This document shows positions 6,626 to 13,348 of a DNA stretch of 16,359 nt, one piece after another. The notes beneath the pieces were generated by a model. That model was not told the origin of the DNA, did not search any database, and saw only the letters and a list, made by a program, of their open reading frames with translations. Positions within the stretch are counted from its first letter, which is position 1. Every line of letters begins with the position of its first letter. A program made the position numbers and the translations under genes. The DNA is from Phycisphaerales bacterium UBA7708 (GTDB lineage Bacteria > Planctomycetota > Phycisphaerae > Sedimentisphaerales > Anaerohalosphaeraceae), in assembly GCA_002482415.1 (NCBI GenBank), contig DLFY01000036.1:7617-23975 (forward strand), written 5' to 3'.

Positions 6626-9072
6626 AGCCATCGGTTTCCAGTTTATATCAGGCCATTGAAATACGCCAGGACATCCCGCCGTTGCTGATTGGTGAGCGCT
6701 GCAATACCAATGGCTCCAAACAATTCCGCGAGATGCTGCTGGCCGAGGATTTTGACGGCTGTCTGAAGGTGGCGCTGGATCAGGAGGCTCAGGGCGCGCA
6801 GGTGCTGGATATCTGCACGGCCTATGCAGGCCGGGATGAAAAAGCCGACCTGATTCGCCTGTTCAAGATGCTGATTCCCGCAGTCAAAATCCCGCTGATG
6901 ATTGATTCCACGCAGGCCGATTGCGTTGCGGCGATTTTGAAGCTGTATCCGGGCCGGTGCATCATCAATTCCATCAATCTGGAAGACGGCGGGGCCAATC
7001 TTCGCAGGATTTGCACGCTGGCCAAAAAATACGGGGCCGCGGTCATCGCCCTGACCATCAATAAAAACGGGATGGCCATGACCGCCGATGAAAAAGTGGA
7101 CACAGCGGCACAGATTTATCATCTTGCCGTCGATGAACACGGGCTGCGTCCCGGCGATTTATTGTTCGACCCGCTGACCTTTACCATCGGCTCCGGCGAT
7201 GAAACCCTTAAAGACGCGGCGATTCAAACGCTGACTGCGATCCGCCGCATCAAAACACAATTGCCCGGTGTCCACATCCTGCTGGGTGTCAGCAATATAT
7301 CCTTCGGGCTTCGTCCTGCGGCGCGAAAAATCCTGAACTCGGTCTTTCTGCATGAAGCCGTCCAGGCCGGGCTGGATGCGGCGATTATCGATATCGCCAA
7401 GGTCATCCCGCTGGCCCAGATCGGCCAGCAGGACCGGGAGGTGTGTCTGGATTTAATCTACAACCGCCAATCCGCGACGGACAAAACGCCGCTGCTGGCG
7501 TTTATCGATTATTTTGAGGCCCAGGGTGATCAAAAACAGCAGGTTCAGGAGACCCAGGAAACCGCGTCCGAAAAAACCATGCATCAGATGATTGTCAAAG
7601 GCAATAAGGATGGGCTGGAGGATGTGCTGACGATTCTGTTGCGGCGTTACGGGCCGCTGGAGATTATCAATACCATTCTGGTCCCGGCGATGCGGTATGT
7701 GGGGGAATTGTTTGGGCGGGGGGAAATCCTGCTGCCGTTTGTGCTGCAGTCGGCGGAGGTGATGAAACGCAGCGTGGCATTTCTTGAACCATATATGGAT
7801 AAAGCCGACCAGTCCGCCAGGCTCAAAATCCTTCTGGCGACGGTGCAGGGCGATGTTCACGATATCGGCAAAAATCTGGTCGATATTATTCTGAGCAATA
7901 ACGGGTATCGCGTCTATAATCTGGGGATTAAAGTCCCCGCTGAGACGATTATTGAAAAAGCCCGGGAATACGCGGTCGATATTGTCGGGCTTTCCGGCCT
8001 GCTGGTCAAGTCGGCCATCGTCATGCAGGAAAGCATGGCCCAGTATCGGCAGGCGAAACTGAATGCTCCGATCCTGCTGGGCGGGGCGGCTCTGACGCAG
8101 AAGTTTGTCGCCGAATCGTGTGTGCCGCAATACGACCAGCCGGTGGTGTATTGCCGGGATGCCTTTGCCGGATTAAAGGCGGTGCGGGATTTTGAACAGG
8201 GGAAATTGACCTCGACGGTGTTTGCATCCAGCGCCCCCAAAACGGTCAGTGCGCCGGGTCCGAAGAATATTGAGATTGATCCGACCAATCCGGTGCCTGC
8301 GACGCCATTTCTGGGGCAGCGCTATGTGACGGATATCGACCCGGCCCGTATTTATCCTTATGTGAACGAGCAGGCTCTGTTCCGGGGCCGCTGGGGCTAT
8401 CGCCGGGGCAAAACCTCCGCTGAAGACTATCAAAAGCTGATGCAGGAGACCGTGATACCGATTTATGAAACTCTCAAAAAACGCGGAATTGAAGAACAAC
8501 TCATTCAGCCCAAAGTGACGTATGGCTATTTTAAATGCTATAGTCAGGGTAACTCGCTATTGGTTGAAGATAATGGCCGGCAGTATGAATTCAGTTTCCC
8601 GCGGCAGGAATTCGCGCCGCATTTGTGCATTGCGGATTTTTACAAATCCAAAGATCAGGGCGGCGATATTACGGGATTTTTTGTTGTCACGGTGGGAGAT
8701 CGCATCGGGCAGATGGCCAAAGCGCTGTTTGAACAAGATGCGTATCATGATTACCTGATGCTGCATGGTTTCGGTGTCGAAGTGACCGATGCGCTGGCGG
8801 AATACTGGCATGAGGTGATGCGGCAGGAACTGGGGATCGCCCAGCAGCGTCCAAATGACACCACCGGGTTTGTCACCCAGCAGTACCAGGGAAGCCGGTA
8901 CGGATTCGGCTATCCATCGTGTCCGGATCTGGGAGCGCATGAGTTTGTATTCAAGCTGCTCAGGCCTGAAGCGATTGGGGTGACACTGACGGAAAATATG
9001 GAGATGGTGCCCGAGCAGACGACCTCGGCAATTATTGCACACCATCCGCAGGCGAAATATTTTGCGGTATAA
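6622..9072 (+). CDS. metH: Methionine synthase, pterin-, cobalamin- and AdoMet-binding modules (lacks homocysteine module)
   Basis: An 816-aa protein carrying everything of MetH except the N-terminal homocysteine domain. Residues about 20-290 are the methyltetrahydrofolate (pterin) barrel, opening IGERCNTNGSKQF (23-35). Residues about 315-395 are the helical cap. Residues about 400-530 are the B12 Rossmann domain with DVHDIG (411-416), whose His413 should be the lower cobalt ligand, and SGLLVKS. Residues about 560-816 are the reactivation domain, with GYFKCY, FFVVTVG, the AdoMet-binding R759 and GYPSCP (763-768), ending TENMEMVPEQTTSA. Together with the upstream gene it should transfer methyl from methyl-THF to homocysteine and repair oxidised cob(II)alamin with AdoMet plus an electron donor. 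The pterin motif LDICTAYAGRDE departs from E. coli's DINMDEG. A rubredoxin gene starts 12 bases downstream. Confidence 0.94.
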   Translation: MKPSVSSLYQAIEIRQDIPPLLIGERCNTNGSKQFREMLLAEDFDGCLKVALDQEAQGAQVLDICTAYAGRDEKADLIRLFKMLIPAVKIPLMIDSTQADCVAAILKLYPGRCIINSINLEDGGANLRRICTLAKKYGAAVIALTINKNGMAMTADEKVDTAAQIYHLAVDEHGLRPGDLLFDPLTFTIGSGDETLKDAAIQTLTAIRRIKTQLPGVHILLGVSNISFGLRPAARKILNSVFLHEAVQAGLDAAIIDIAKVIPLAQIGQQDREVCLDLIYNRQSATDKTPLLAFIDYFEAQGDQKQQVQETQETASEKTMHQMIVKGNKDGLEDVLTILLRRYGPLEIINTILVPAMRYVGELFGRGEILLPFVLQSAEVMKRSVAFLEPYMDKADQSARLKILLATVQGDVHDIGKNLVDIILSNNGYRVYNLGIKVPAETIIEKAREYAVDIVGLSGLLVKSAIVMQESMAQYRQAKLNAPILLGGAALTQKFVAESCVPQYDQPVVYCRDAFAGLKAVRDFEQGKLTSTVFASSAPKTVSAPGPKNIEIDPTNPVPATPFLGQRYVTDIDPARIYPYVNEQALFRGRWGYRRGKTSAEDYQKLMQETVIPIYETLKKRGIEEQLIQPKVTYGYFKCYSQGNSLLVEDNGRQYEFSFPRQEFAPHLCIADFYKSKDQGGDITGFFVVTVGDRIGQMAKALFEQDAYHDYLMLHGFGVEVTDALAEYWHEVMRQELGIAQQRPNDTTGFVTQQYQGSRYGFGYPSCPDLGAHEFVFKLLRPEAIGVTLTENMEMVPEQTTSAIIAHHPQAKYFAV

Positions 9073-9084
9073 GGGAGGCTGGTT

Positions 9085-9246
9085 ATGAAAAAATATATCT
9101 GTGTCAATTGCGGCTATATCTACGATCCGGAGGCTGGTGATCCGATGAGCAATATTCCCCCCGGCACGGCCTTTGAGGACCTGCCCGCCGACTGGAAATG
9201 CCCGATGTGTTATCTCGAAAAAGAATCTTTCGATCCGCTGGATTAA
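9085..9246 (+). CDS. Rubredoxin
   Basis: A 53-aa protein, [20 protein letters not shown] to KESFDPLD, with the two Cys knuckles [15 protein letters not shown] (C6, C9) and CPMC (C39, C42) that bind a single iron. Also typical are PPGT, the F-DLP-DWKCP segment and a Phe near the C-terminus. Rubredoxins are soluble one-electron carriers, common in anaerobes, serving oxidoreductases and oxygen or peroxide detoxification. Length is standard (about 52-54). The Gly that usually follows the second knuckle (CPxCG) is replaced by Tyr ([11 protein letters not shown]). The start is set by GGGAGG at 9073-9078, immediately after the metH stop, with a 6-base gap, so it is almost certainly in the metH transcript. 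The context suggests it could supply electrons for B12 reactivation; that is inference. Confidence 0.93.
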   Translation: MKKYICVNCGYIYDPEAGDPMSNIPPGTAFEDLPADWKCPMCYLEKESFDPLD

Positions 9247-9363
9247 AAGGGTTTCAGGGTGTTGGCATGGGATGGATTTCGGTGGAAACAGAGCCGTAAT
9301 TATGATAAAATATCCGCCTGATTTTTCAGGACAGGATGGAATAGCTACCGGGAGCAGCATACG

Positions 9364-10431
9364 ATGGCAAAGATTTTATTTGGTGTGGCCGGCGAGGGAT
9401 TTGGTCACAGCAGTCGTTCGGAATTGATTGGCCGATGGTTTTTGGAGCGCGGTCACGATGTGATGTTTGCCGCGTCAGGCAAGTCGCTGGGGTATCTGGC
9501 GCCGCTGTTTCCGGGGCGGGTTCAGGAGGTCTATGGGCTGCATTTTGTCATCAAAGACGGGCAGATTCAGCCGATTTCCACGCTGGTGGATAATATTGTC
9601 CAGTATCGCAAAGGATTTTTGACCAATCGCCGCCTGTTCAGCAGGGCGGTTTCGGATTTCGGCCCCGATCTGGTGATTTCCGATTTTGAGCTTTTCAGCG
9701 CCTGGTGGGCGTTCCGTCATCGGATGCCGTGTGTGTTTGTGGATAACGAGCACCTGCTGACGCTGGCCAAACTCGAACAGGTGCCGGGGAGGATGGATCG
9801 CTTGAAGGCCAGAGTCGTCACCCGCGGCTATCACACCCGGGCCAGGGCGTATGTCATTATGAATTTCTTCAAGACCCCGCTCAAGTCCAGAAAGGCGGTT
9901 TTTGCCAATCCCGTGATTCGCAGGCAGGTGATGGACCTGAAGGTGGACACGAAATCCCATATTACGGTTTATTCGACCGACTCCAGACCCGAAGCCCGCC
10001 AGAAGCTGATTTCGGTACTCAGCCGATTTCCATCCCATCCATTTTATATCTATGGTTTTCCTGTCGAAGACCAGGACCGCAATTGTACTTTCAAAAAAAT
10101 CAGTACGACCGGATTTCTCAATGACCTGGCGACAGGGGCTGGCGTGGCGGCTTCGGCGGGATTGTCGCTTCTGAGCGAGTGCCTGTATCTCAAAAAACGG
10201 ATGCTCATGGTCCCGGTCCAGGGACAGTTCGAGCAGAAAGTCAATGCGGTCTACGCCGAGCGGCTCGGTATTGCCCATCAGGTCAATCAAATCAATACAG
10301 ACAATCTCAGTCGTTTTCTGGATGACCTCGACAAGCCATTTTCGACCGACGAGCGGATTTTATGGCCGGATAACGAGGCTTATTTCGCCATCCTGGCTCA
10401 AACCCTGGCCGGAATCGGCTTTGACGTCTAA
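9364..10431 (+). CDS. MurG/MJ1255-like glycosyltransferase (GT-B fold)
   Basis: A 355-aa protein resembling the MJ1255/VC2487 group of predicted GT-B glycosyltransferases, which use a nucleotide-sugar donor. The N-terminal lobe opens KILFGVAGEGFGHSSRS (residues 3-19), the glycine-rich loop with GHSSR seen in MurG-like proteins. The acceptor lobe includes LVISDFELFSAWWAF and VDNEH (126-130). The C-terminal donor lobe has STTGFLNDLA (247-256), then AASAGLSLLSECL (262-274) and MVPVQGQFEQKVNA (282-295), the usual donor-sugar site with a conserved Glu and the QFEQ stretch. No signal peptide or membrane helix is visible, so it should act at the cytoplasmic side. ATG 9364 has GGGAG nine bases ahead. 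The 117-base gap after rubredoxin may hold its own promoter, though none is convincing. Donor and acceptor cannot be predicted. Confidence 0.82.
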   Translation: MAKILFGVAGEGFGHSSRSELIGRWFLERGHDVMFAASGKSLGYLAPLFPGRVQEVYGLHFVIKDGQIQPISTLVDNIVQYRKGFLTNRRLFSRAVSDFGPDLVISDFELFSAWWAFRHRMPCVFVDNEHLLTLAKLEQVPGRMDRLKARVVTRGYHTRARAYVIMNFFKTPLKSRKAVFANPVIRRQVMDLKVDTKSHITVYSTDSRPEARQKLISVLSRFPSHPFYIYGFPVEDQDRNCTFKKISTTGFLNDLATGAGVAASAGLSLLSECLYLKKRMLMVPVQGQFEQKVNAVYAERLGIAHQVNQINTDNLSRFLDDLDKPFSTDERILWPDNEAYFAILAQTLAGIGFDV

Positions 10432-10440
10432 TCGGTATTT

Positions 10441-10459
10441 GAGATTGGAAATCTCTTTT
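10441..10459 (+). terminator. Hairpin with short T-tract after the glycosyltransferase gene
   Basis: GAGATT (10441-10446) pairs with AATCTC (10450-10455) around a 3-base loop GGA, followed by TTTT. The stem is short and not GC-rich, but it lies exactly in the 35-base gap between two convergent genes. Termination of the plus-strand operon is the simplest reading. Confidence 0.5.
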
Positions 10460-10466
10460 ATGCCGG

Positions 10467-11909
10467 TCATTCGTTCCTGCGGTACACTCGTACATAATCG
10501 ACTTCCATCTGCTGTGGAAATGCTGCAGTGATGCACGATGCGTCCGGTTCAGTGCAGCCGACATAGTAGCCTCCCACGGCGACATTCAGCAGGAAATGAA
10601 AACGCTGGTCAAAGGGGGCCGGATATGTTCCATTGGCGCTCCACCACGACGTCTGGGTGCAAAACAGATTTCCGTCCACATACCATCGCATTCGAGTTGG
10701 TGTCCATTCGAGCGTATAGATGTGAAAATCTTTGGAGAAGTCCAGGCCGGCCGGGCTATAAGTACATCCCGCAGACACATTGTTGGGATACCGACCGCCA
10801 TAGTGAATCGTTCCGTGAACCGATGTGGTTGGATATTTGGTTTCCATGATATCTATTTCGCCGTGAGCGGCCCAGTGCGAATAAGGCTCTCCGTAGGTAT
10901 TGCCTGTCGGCATCATCCAGAAGGCAGGCCATATTCCTCCGCCCCCCGGAACCTTGATACGGGCTTCCAGTTTTCCATACATGAAATCCTGCAGGCCGGC
11001 GCTGCGTATCCTTGCGGAGGTGTATTTCCGGTTGTCGTAATTTTCCCGGCGGGCCACCAGATACAGTCTGCCGTCCTGGACATACACATTTTGCGTTCGT
11101 GCGGTATAATATTGAAATTCACCGTTTCCCCAGCCCCATAATCCATAATCAAAGGGGGCGTCATTGCCGGTTCCGGTCATGCATTCCCAATTGGCGGTGT
11201 TCAACTGGGTGCCGTCAAACTCATCCGACCAGACCAGGTCCCACCGTCCGGAAGCCAGACAGTCATCATTGGTTTTAACGAAGACTTCACGAATGGAAAA
11301 TCCATAGGCGGCGGCACGCTGCAGGCAATGGATTCGGATGTATTGAGCCGCCGTCGCCGCAAAGGTGATGTCGTCAAAATTGCCATCGCCGGCATTGTTG
11401 GTATAAGCGGAAGTCCAGGCGGTTCCATCGACCGATACATCAATGGTGTATTTCGATGCAAAGGCCTCTTCCCAATAGATTTGCAGTCCGCGGACTATGC
11501 GTATCTGCCCCATATCCAGTTGGAGCCATTGATTGTCCTGAAAGGCACTGGCCCATCGCGTTGCCAGGGTGCCGTCGATGGCGTTGCCTGCGGAATACGA
11601 GGCATTTTCAAGGCTGGACGCAGTTGCAGTGATCGGGCTGCAGTAAAAGATTTGCCATTGGGATGCAAGGTCTGCTGCATCTTCGAATGTAACGCAGCAG
11701 TCTCCCGTCGTGTCCCCCGGGCATGCGGGTGCATTACAGGCCAGCCAGCCTTCAGCCAGGATCAGCAGGTCGGACATATCCACCCAGCCGTCCCGGTTAA
11801 AATCCTCTTTAATCGCGGCTTGTACGGAGACGCAGAAAGTAAAGAACAAAACAAACAGGAACGTCCATCCCCTGCGAACAGAACCCACCCGCACTGTTTT
11901 ACAGTTCAT
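10467..11909 (-). CDS. Secreted GH16 endo-beta-glucanase (laminarinase-like) with dockerin-like and discoidin domains
   Basis: A 480-aa exported polysaccharidase. Residues 1-31 form a signal peptide (basic start, hydrophobic WTFLFVLFFTFCV, then VQA). Residues 35-86 hold two dockerin-like EF-hand segments, DFNRDGWVDMSDLLILAEGW and DTTGDCCVTFEDAADLASQW, unusually at the N-terminus. Residues about 92-212 are an F5/8 type C (discoidin, CBM32-like) carbohydrate-binding domain (TATASSLENASYSAGNAIDG, RWAS, QWLQLDMG). Residues about 220-477 are a GH16 catalytic domain: WSDEFDG, WPAFWMMP, the active-site EIDIME (E351 nucleophile, D353, E356 acid/base), HIYTLEWTP, WYVDG and a VDYVRVYR end. The EIDIME spacing with the WPAFWM segment fits beta-1,3-glucanases, but other GH16 specificities (agarase, carrageenase, lichenase) cannot be excluded. 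No strong Shine-Dalgarno precedes ATG 11909. Confidence 0.93.
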   Translation of the reverse strand: MNCKTVRVGSVRRGWTFLFVLFFTFCVSVQAAIKEDFNRDGWVDMSDLLILAEGWLACNAPACPGDTTGDCCVTFEDAADLASQWQIFYCSPITATASSLENASYSAGNAIDGTLATRWASAFQDNQWLQLDMGQIRIVRGLQIYWEEAFASKYTIDVSVDGTAWTSAYTNNAGDGNFDDITFAATAAQYIRIHCLQRAAAYGFSIREVFVKTNDDCLASGRWDLVWSDEFDGTQLNTANWECMTGTGNDAPFDYGLWGWGNGEFQYYTARTQNVYVQDGRLYLVARRENYDNRKYTSARIRSAGLQDFMYGKLEARIKVPGGGGIWPAFWMMPTGNTYGEPYSHWAAHGEIDIMETKYPTTSVHGTIHYGGRYPNNVSAGCTYSPAGLDFSKDFHIYTLEWTPTRMRWYVDGNLFCTQTSWWSANGTYPAPFDQRFHFLLNVAVGGYYVGCTEPDASCITAAFPQQMEVDYVRVYRRNE

Positions 11910-11945
11910 AAGCTGCCAATCACTTTTTATTCATTATCCAAAGAA

Positions 11946-11975
11946 GGGATGATCCGCACAGATCACCCCTGTTTT
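11946..11975 (-). terminator. Hairpin terminator between the PEP-CTERM and GH16 genes
   Basis: Read on the minus strand, GGGGTGATC (11969-11961) pairs with GATCATCCC (11954-11946) as a 9-bp stem with one G-T wobble and a 6-base loop, and TTCTTT follows. It lies 25 bases past the PEP-CTERM stop. It should end that transcript, so the GH16 gene likely has its own promoter or receives only read-through. Confidence 0.55.
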
Positions 11976-11993
11976 CATGCGGCTTGAATCATT

Positions 11994-12644
11994 TTATTTA
12001 CGCCGTTTCAGCACCAGGGCGCCAAGACCCAGAAGCGCTATCGTGGCCGGTTCCGGAACAATGGTTACACTGGTTGCTGCAGTATCGCCCGCAGGATCGA
12101 CCACCAGGCCCCGGAGCATAAATCCAACCTGGGTTATCGGGTTGGCAATGGTGTCCACAGTCAGGGACACGGTTCCGCTGCCGGGGGTAAGGTCTGCAAC
12201 AACCATATTGATGGTGGCCCAGCCCGCATCCGGATTTAAGACCTTGATAAACGCCTGGGCGGCATAACCTGCAAGCAGTGTATTGGTCCCTACGGTATAA
12301 TTGAATGTGACCATTTGTCCGGCAAGGCCGCCCCATTCCTGGTAGAAGTTGGCTTCCATGTCTTTGTTGCCCGAGCCATCCGGATTGACCCAGTACGAGT
12401 CAGCCGGATTGTAGCAGTTCGTATTCGGAGCAAGAGACAGTACACCGGCGCCATCAAAACCGGCTCGCAGATCCGCTGCCCCCCATGGACTGCCCCATAA
12501 GTAGCCGCCGCCGTTAGCGGGTGTTTCGAAAACGTTCATCCATCCGTTCCACGCGGCTCCGGGGTCTGCTCCATTGATTACCATGTCTGCCTGGGCAACT
12601 CCCATGAGGCAAAGAACTGCAAACATTACCCATAAATTCTTCAT
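11994..12644 (-). CDS. Secreted PEP-CTERM sorting-domain protein
   Basis: A 216-aa exported protein. Residues 1-19 are a signal peptide (MKNLWVMFAVLCLMGVAQA, cleaved before Asp20). The mature part, residues 20-190, is rich in Gly, Trp, Asn and aromatics and predicted to be beta-rich (INGADPGAAWNGWM..., FNYTVGTNTLLAGYAAQAFI). It resembles the jelly-roll carbohydrate-binding modules often attached to such anchors, though no named family is certain. The C-terminus is a classic PEP-CTERM signal: VPEPATIALLGLGALVLKRRK, with PEP at 197-199, a hydrophobic helix and a basic tail. It would be processed by an exosortase and routed to the envelope or extracellular matrix. ATG 12644 is chosen over an upstream in-frame ATG (12674) because GGAGG at 12657-12653 sits 8 bases ahead of it and the signal peptide starts there. 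A terminator follows the gene. Confidence 0.88.
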   Translation of the reverse strand: MKNLWVMFAVLCLMGVAQADMVINGADPGAAWNGWMNVFETPANGGGYLWGSPWGAADLRAGFDGAGVLSLAPNTNCYNPADSYWVNPDGSGNKDMEANFYQEWGGLAGQMVTFNYTVGTNTLLAGYAAQAFIKVLNPDAGWATINMVVADLTPGSGTVSLTVDTIANPITQVGFMLRGLVVDPAGDTAATSVTIVPEPATIALLGLGALVLKRRK

Positions 12645-12792
12645 CTTTTGTTCCTCCAGATAAAACATAAACATTATTGAGTATTTTTACAGACAACGAG
12701 AGCTTGTTTTTAATACATGATTTTGCGAAGAACCAAAGCAGAATGAACACAAGAGGGTGATTTCCCACTTGTCCAGGAGCGGCAGGGTGCTG

Positions 12793-12810
12793 ATATAAAA
12801 AATGTTATAT
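12793..12810. repeat. AT-rich inverted repeat upstream of the PEP-CTERM gene
   Basis: ATATAA (12793-12798) and TTATAT (12805-12810) are inverted around AAAATG. The location is about 150 bases upstream of the PEP-CTERM start, which would suit an operator, but the bases are so A/T-rich that chance is a fair alternative. Confidence 0.25.
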
Positions 12811-12838
12811 TTCTCATTTTTCCTCACTCTCCCTGAAA

Positions 12839-12873
12839 AGGCAAGCTGCTATTCTCACTTTCGCAGCTTGCTT
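12839..12873. repeat. Strong intergenic hairpin
   Basis: GCAAGCTGC (12841-12849) and GCAGCTTGC (12863-12871) are perfect 9-bp complements around a 13-base loop, extendable to 11 bp with one wobble. On the minus strand CTTTTC follows the stem, on the plus strand TTCC. It could be a terminator of a short minus-strand transcript from the empty region to its right, or a regulator-binding site. It has no gene next to it to end. Confidence 0.45.
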
Positions 12874-13336
12874 CCATTGAACATGATAAAGATTCTGAAA
12901 TCATGAGTCAAGGAGATTCTTGGAATTTCGCCAATAGAACAACTGAAGAGCTGCCATGTCTTGATTTTGAAAAGATGTGATTTTATGCCGGGATAGAAAG
13001 ACTGTAATTCCTTGAAAAAAAAGGAGCTATGAAACAAAAAGAGGTGTTCTTGCCCATCTCATGGTCTTCTGTGCAGAGGACGAACATACAGGGCTATACA
13101 CTATCCTTTTGGGAGTGATACAGGCCGTCCATGCCGTCTCTGGTGGAATTTGTCTTGCCCTTGTCTGGCCAAATCGATATATTGGTTAATGGCTTGTAGA
13201 GTTTCAGTAATCCACACTGATACGGATTGCATGTGAACGTATTGGACAGAAGACGGATACAGCCCATCAACCGGGGATTGCATTCAACTTGAGGCAGCGG
13301 CTGAGTTAAAAAATCAAAATACTCTATTTACTGATT

Positions 13337-13343
13337 GAGGAGG
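13337..13343 (+). promoter_or_regulatory. Ribosome binding site of the gene at 13349
   Basis: GAGGAGG lies 5 bases before ATG 13349 and 11 bases before the in-frame ATG 13355. The closer spacing favours 13349. Both starts give the same signal peptide, differing by two residues. Confidence 0.65.
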
Positions 13344-13348
13344 TTGCG

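Larger units (their letters stand above)
12658..13336. other. Non-coding stretch between divergent secreted-protein genes
   Basis: Nearly 700 bases with no recognisable gene. It must hold the promoters of the PEP-CTERM gene (minus) and of the gene at 13349 (plus), but no clean -35/-10 pair stands out on either side. Visible structure: an AT-rich palindrome (12793-12810) and a strong hairpin (12839-12873). Short ORFs of 60 codons exist on the minus strand (12855-13037 and 13101-13283) and of 25-30 codons on the plus strand (ATG 12903, ATG 13029). None matches a family I know. The base composition is more A/T-rich than the flanking genes, and decayed coding DNA or a leader RNA are both possible. 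Confidence 0.5.

Noticed and set aside
9317..9330. Hairpin CCTGA-TTTT-TCAGG between rubredoxin and glycosyltransferase as a terminator
   Set aside because: The stem is only 5 bp and no T-tract follows; it is too weak to claim.
10538..11987. Plus-strand ORFs opposite the GH16 gene
   Set aside because: They overlap a confidently identified gene on the other strand and show no protein-family signal.
13029..13118. 29-codon ORF with AAGGAG two bases before its ATG
   Set aside because: Spacing is too short for normal initiation, and the peptide matches nothing I recognise.
13101..13283. 60-codon minus-strand ORF that could be a transposase remnant
   Set aside because: No transposase motif, no terminal repeats and no recognised family; it begins right after an in-frame stop without a ribosome site.
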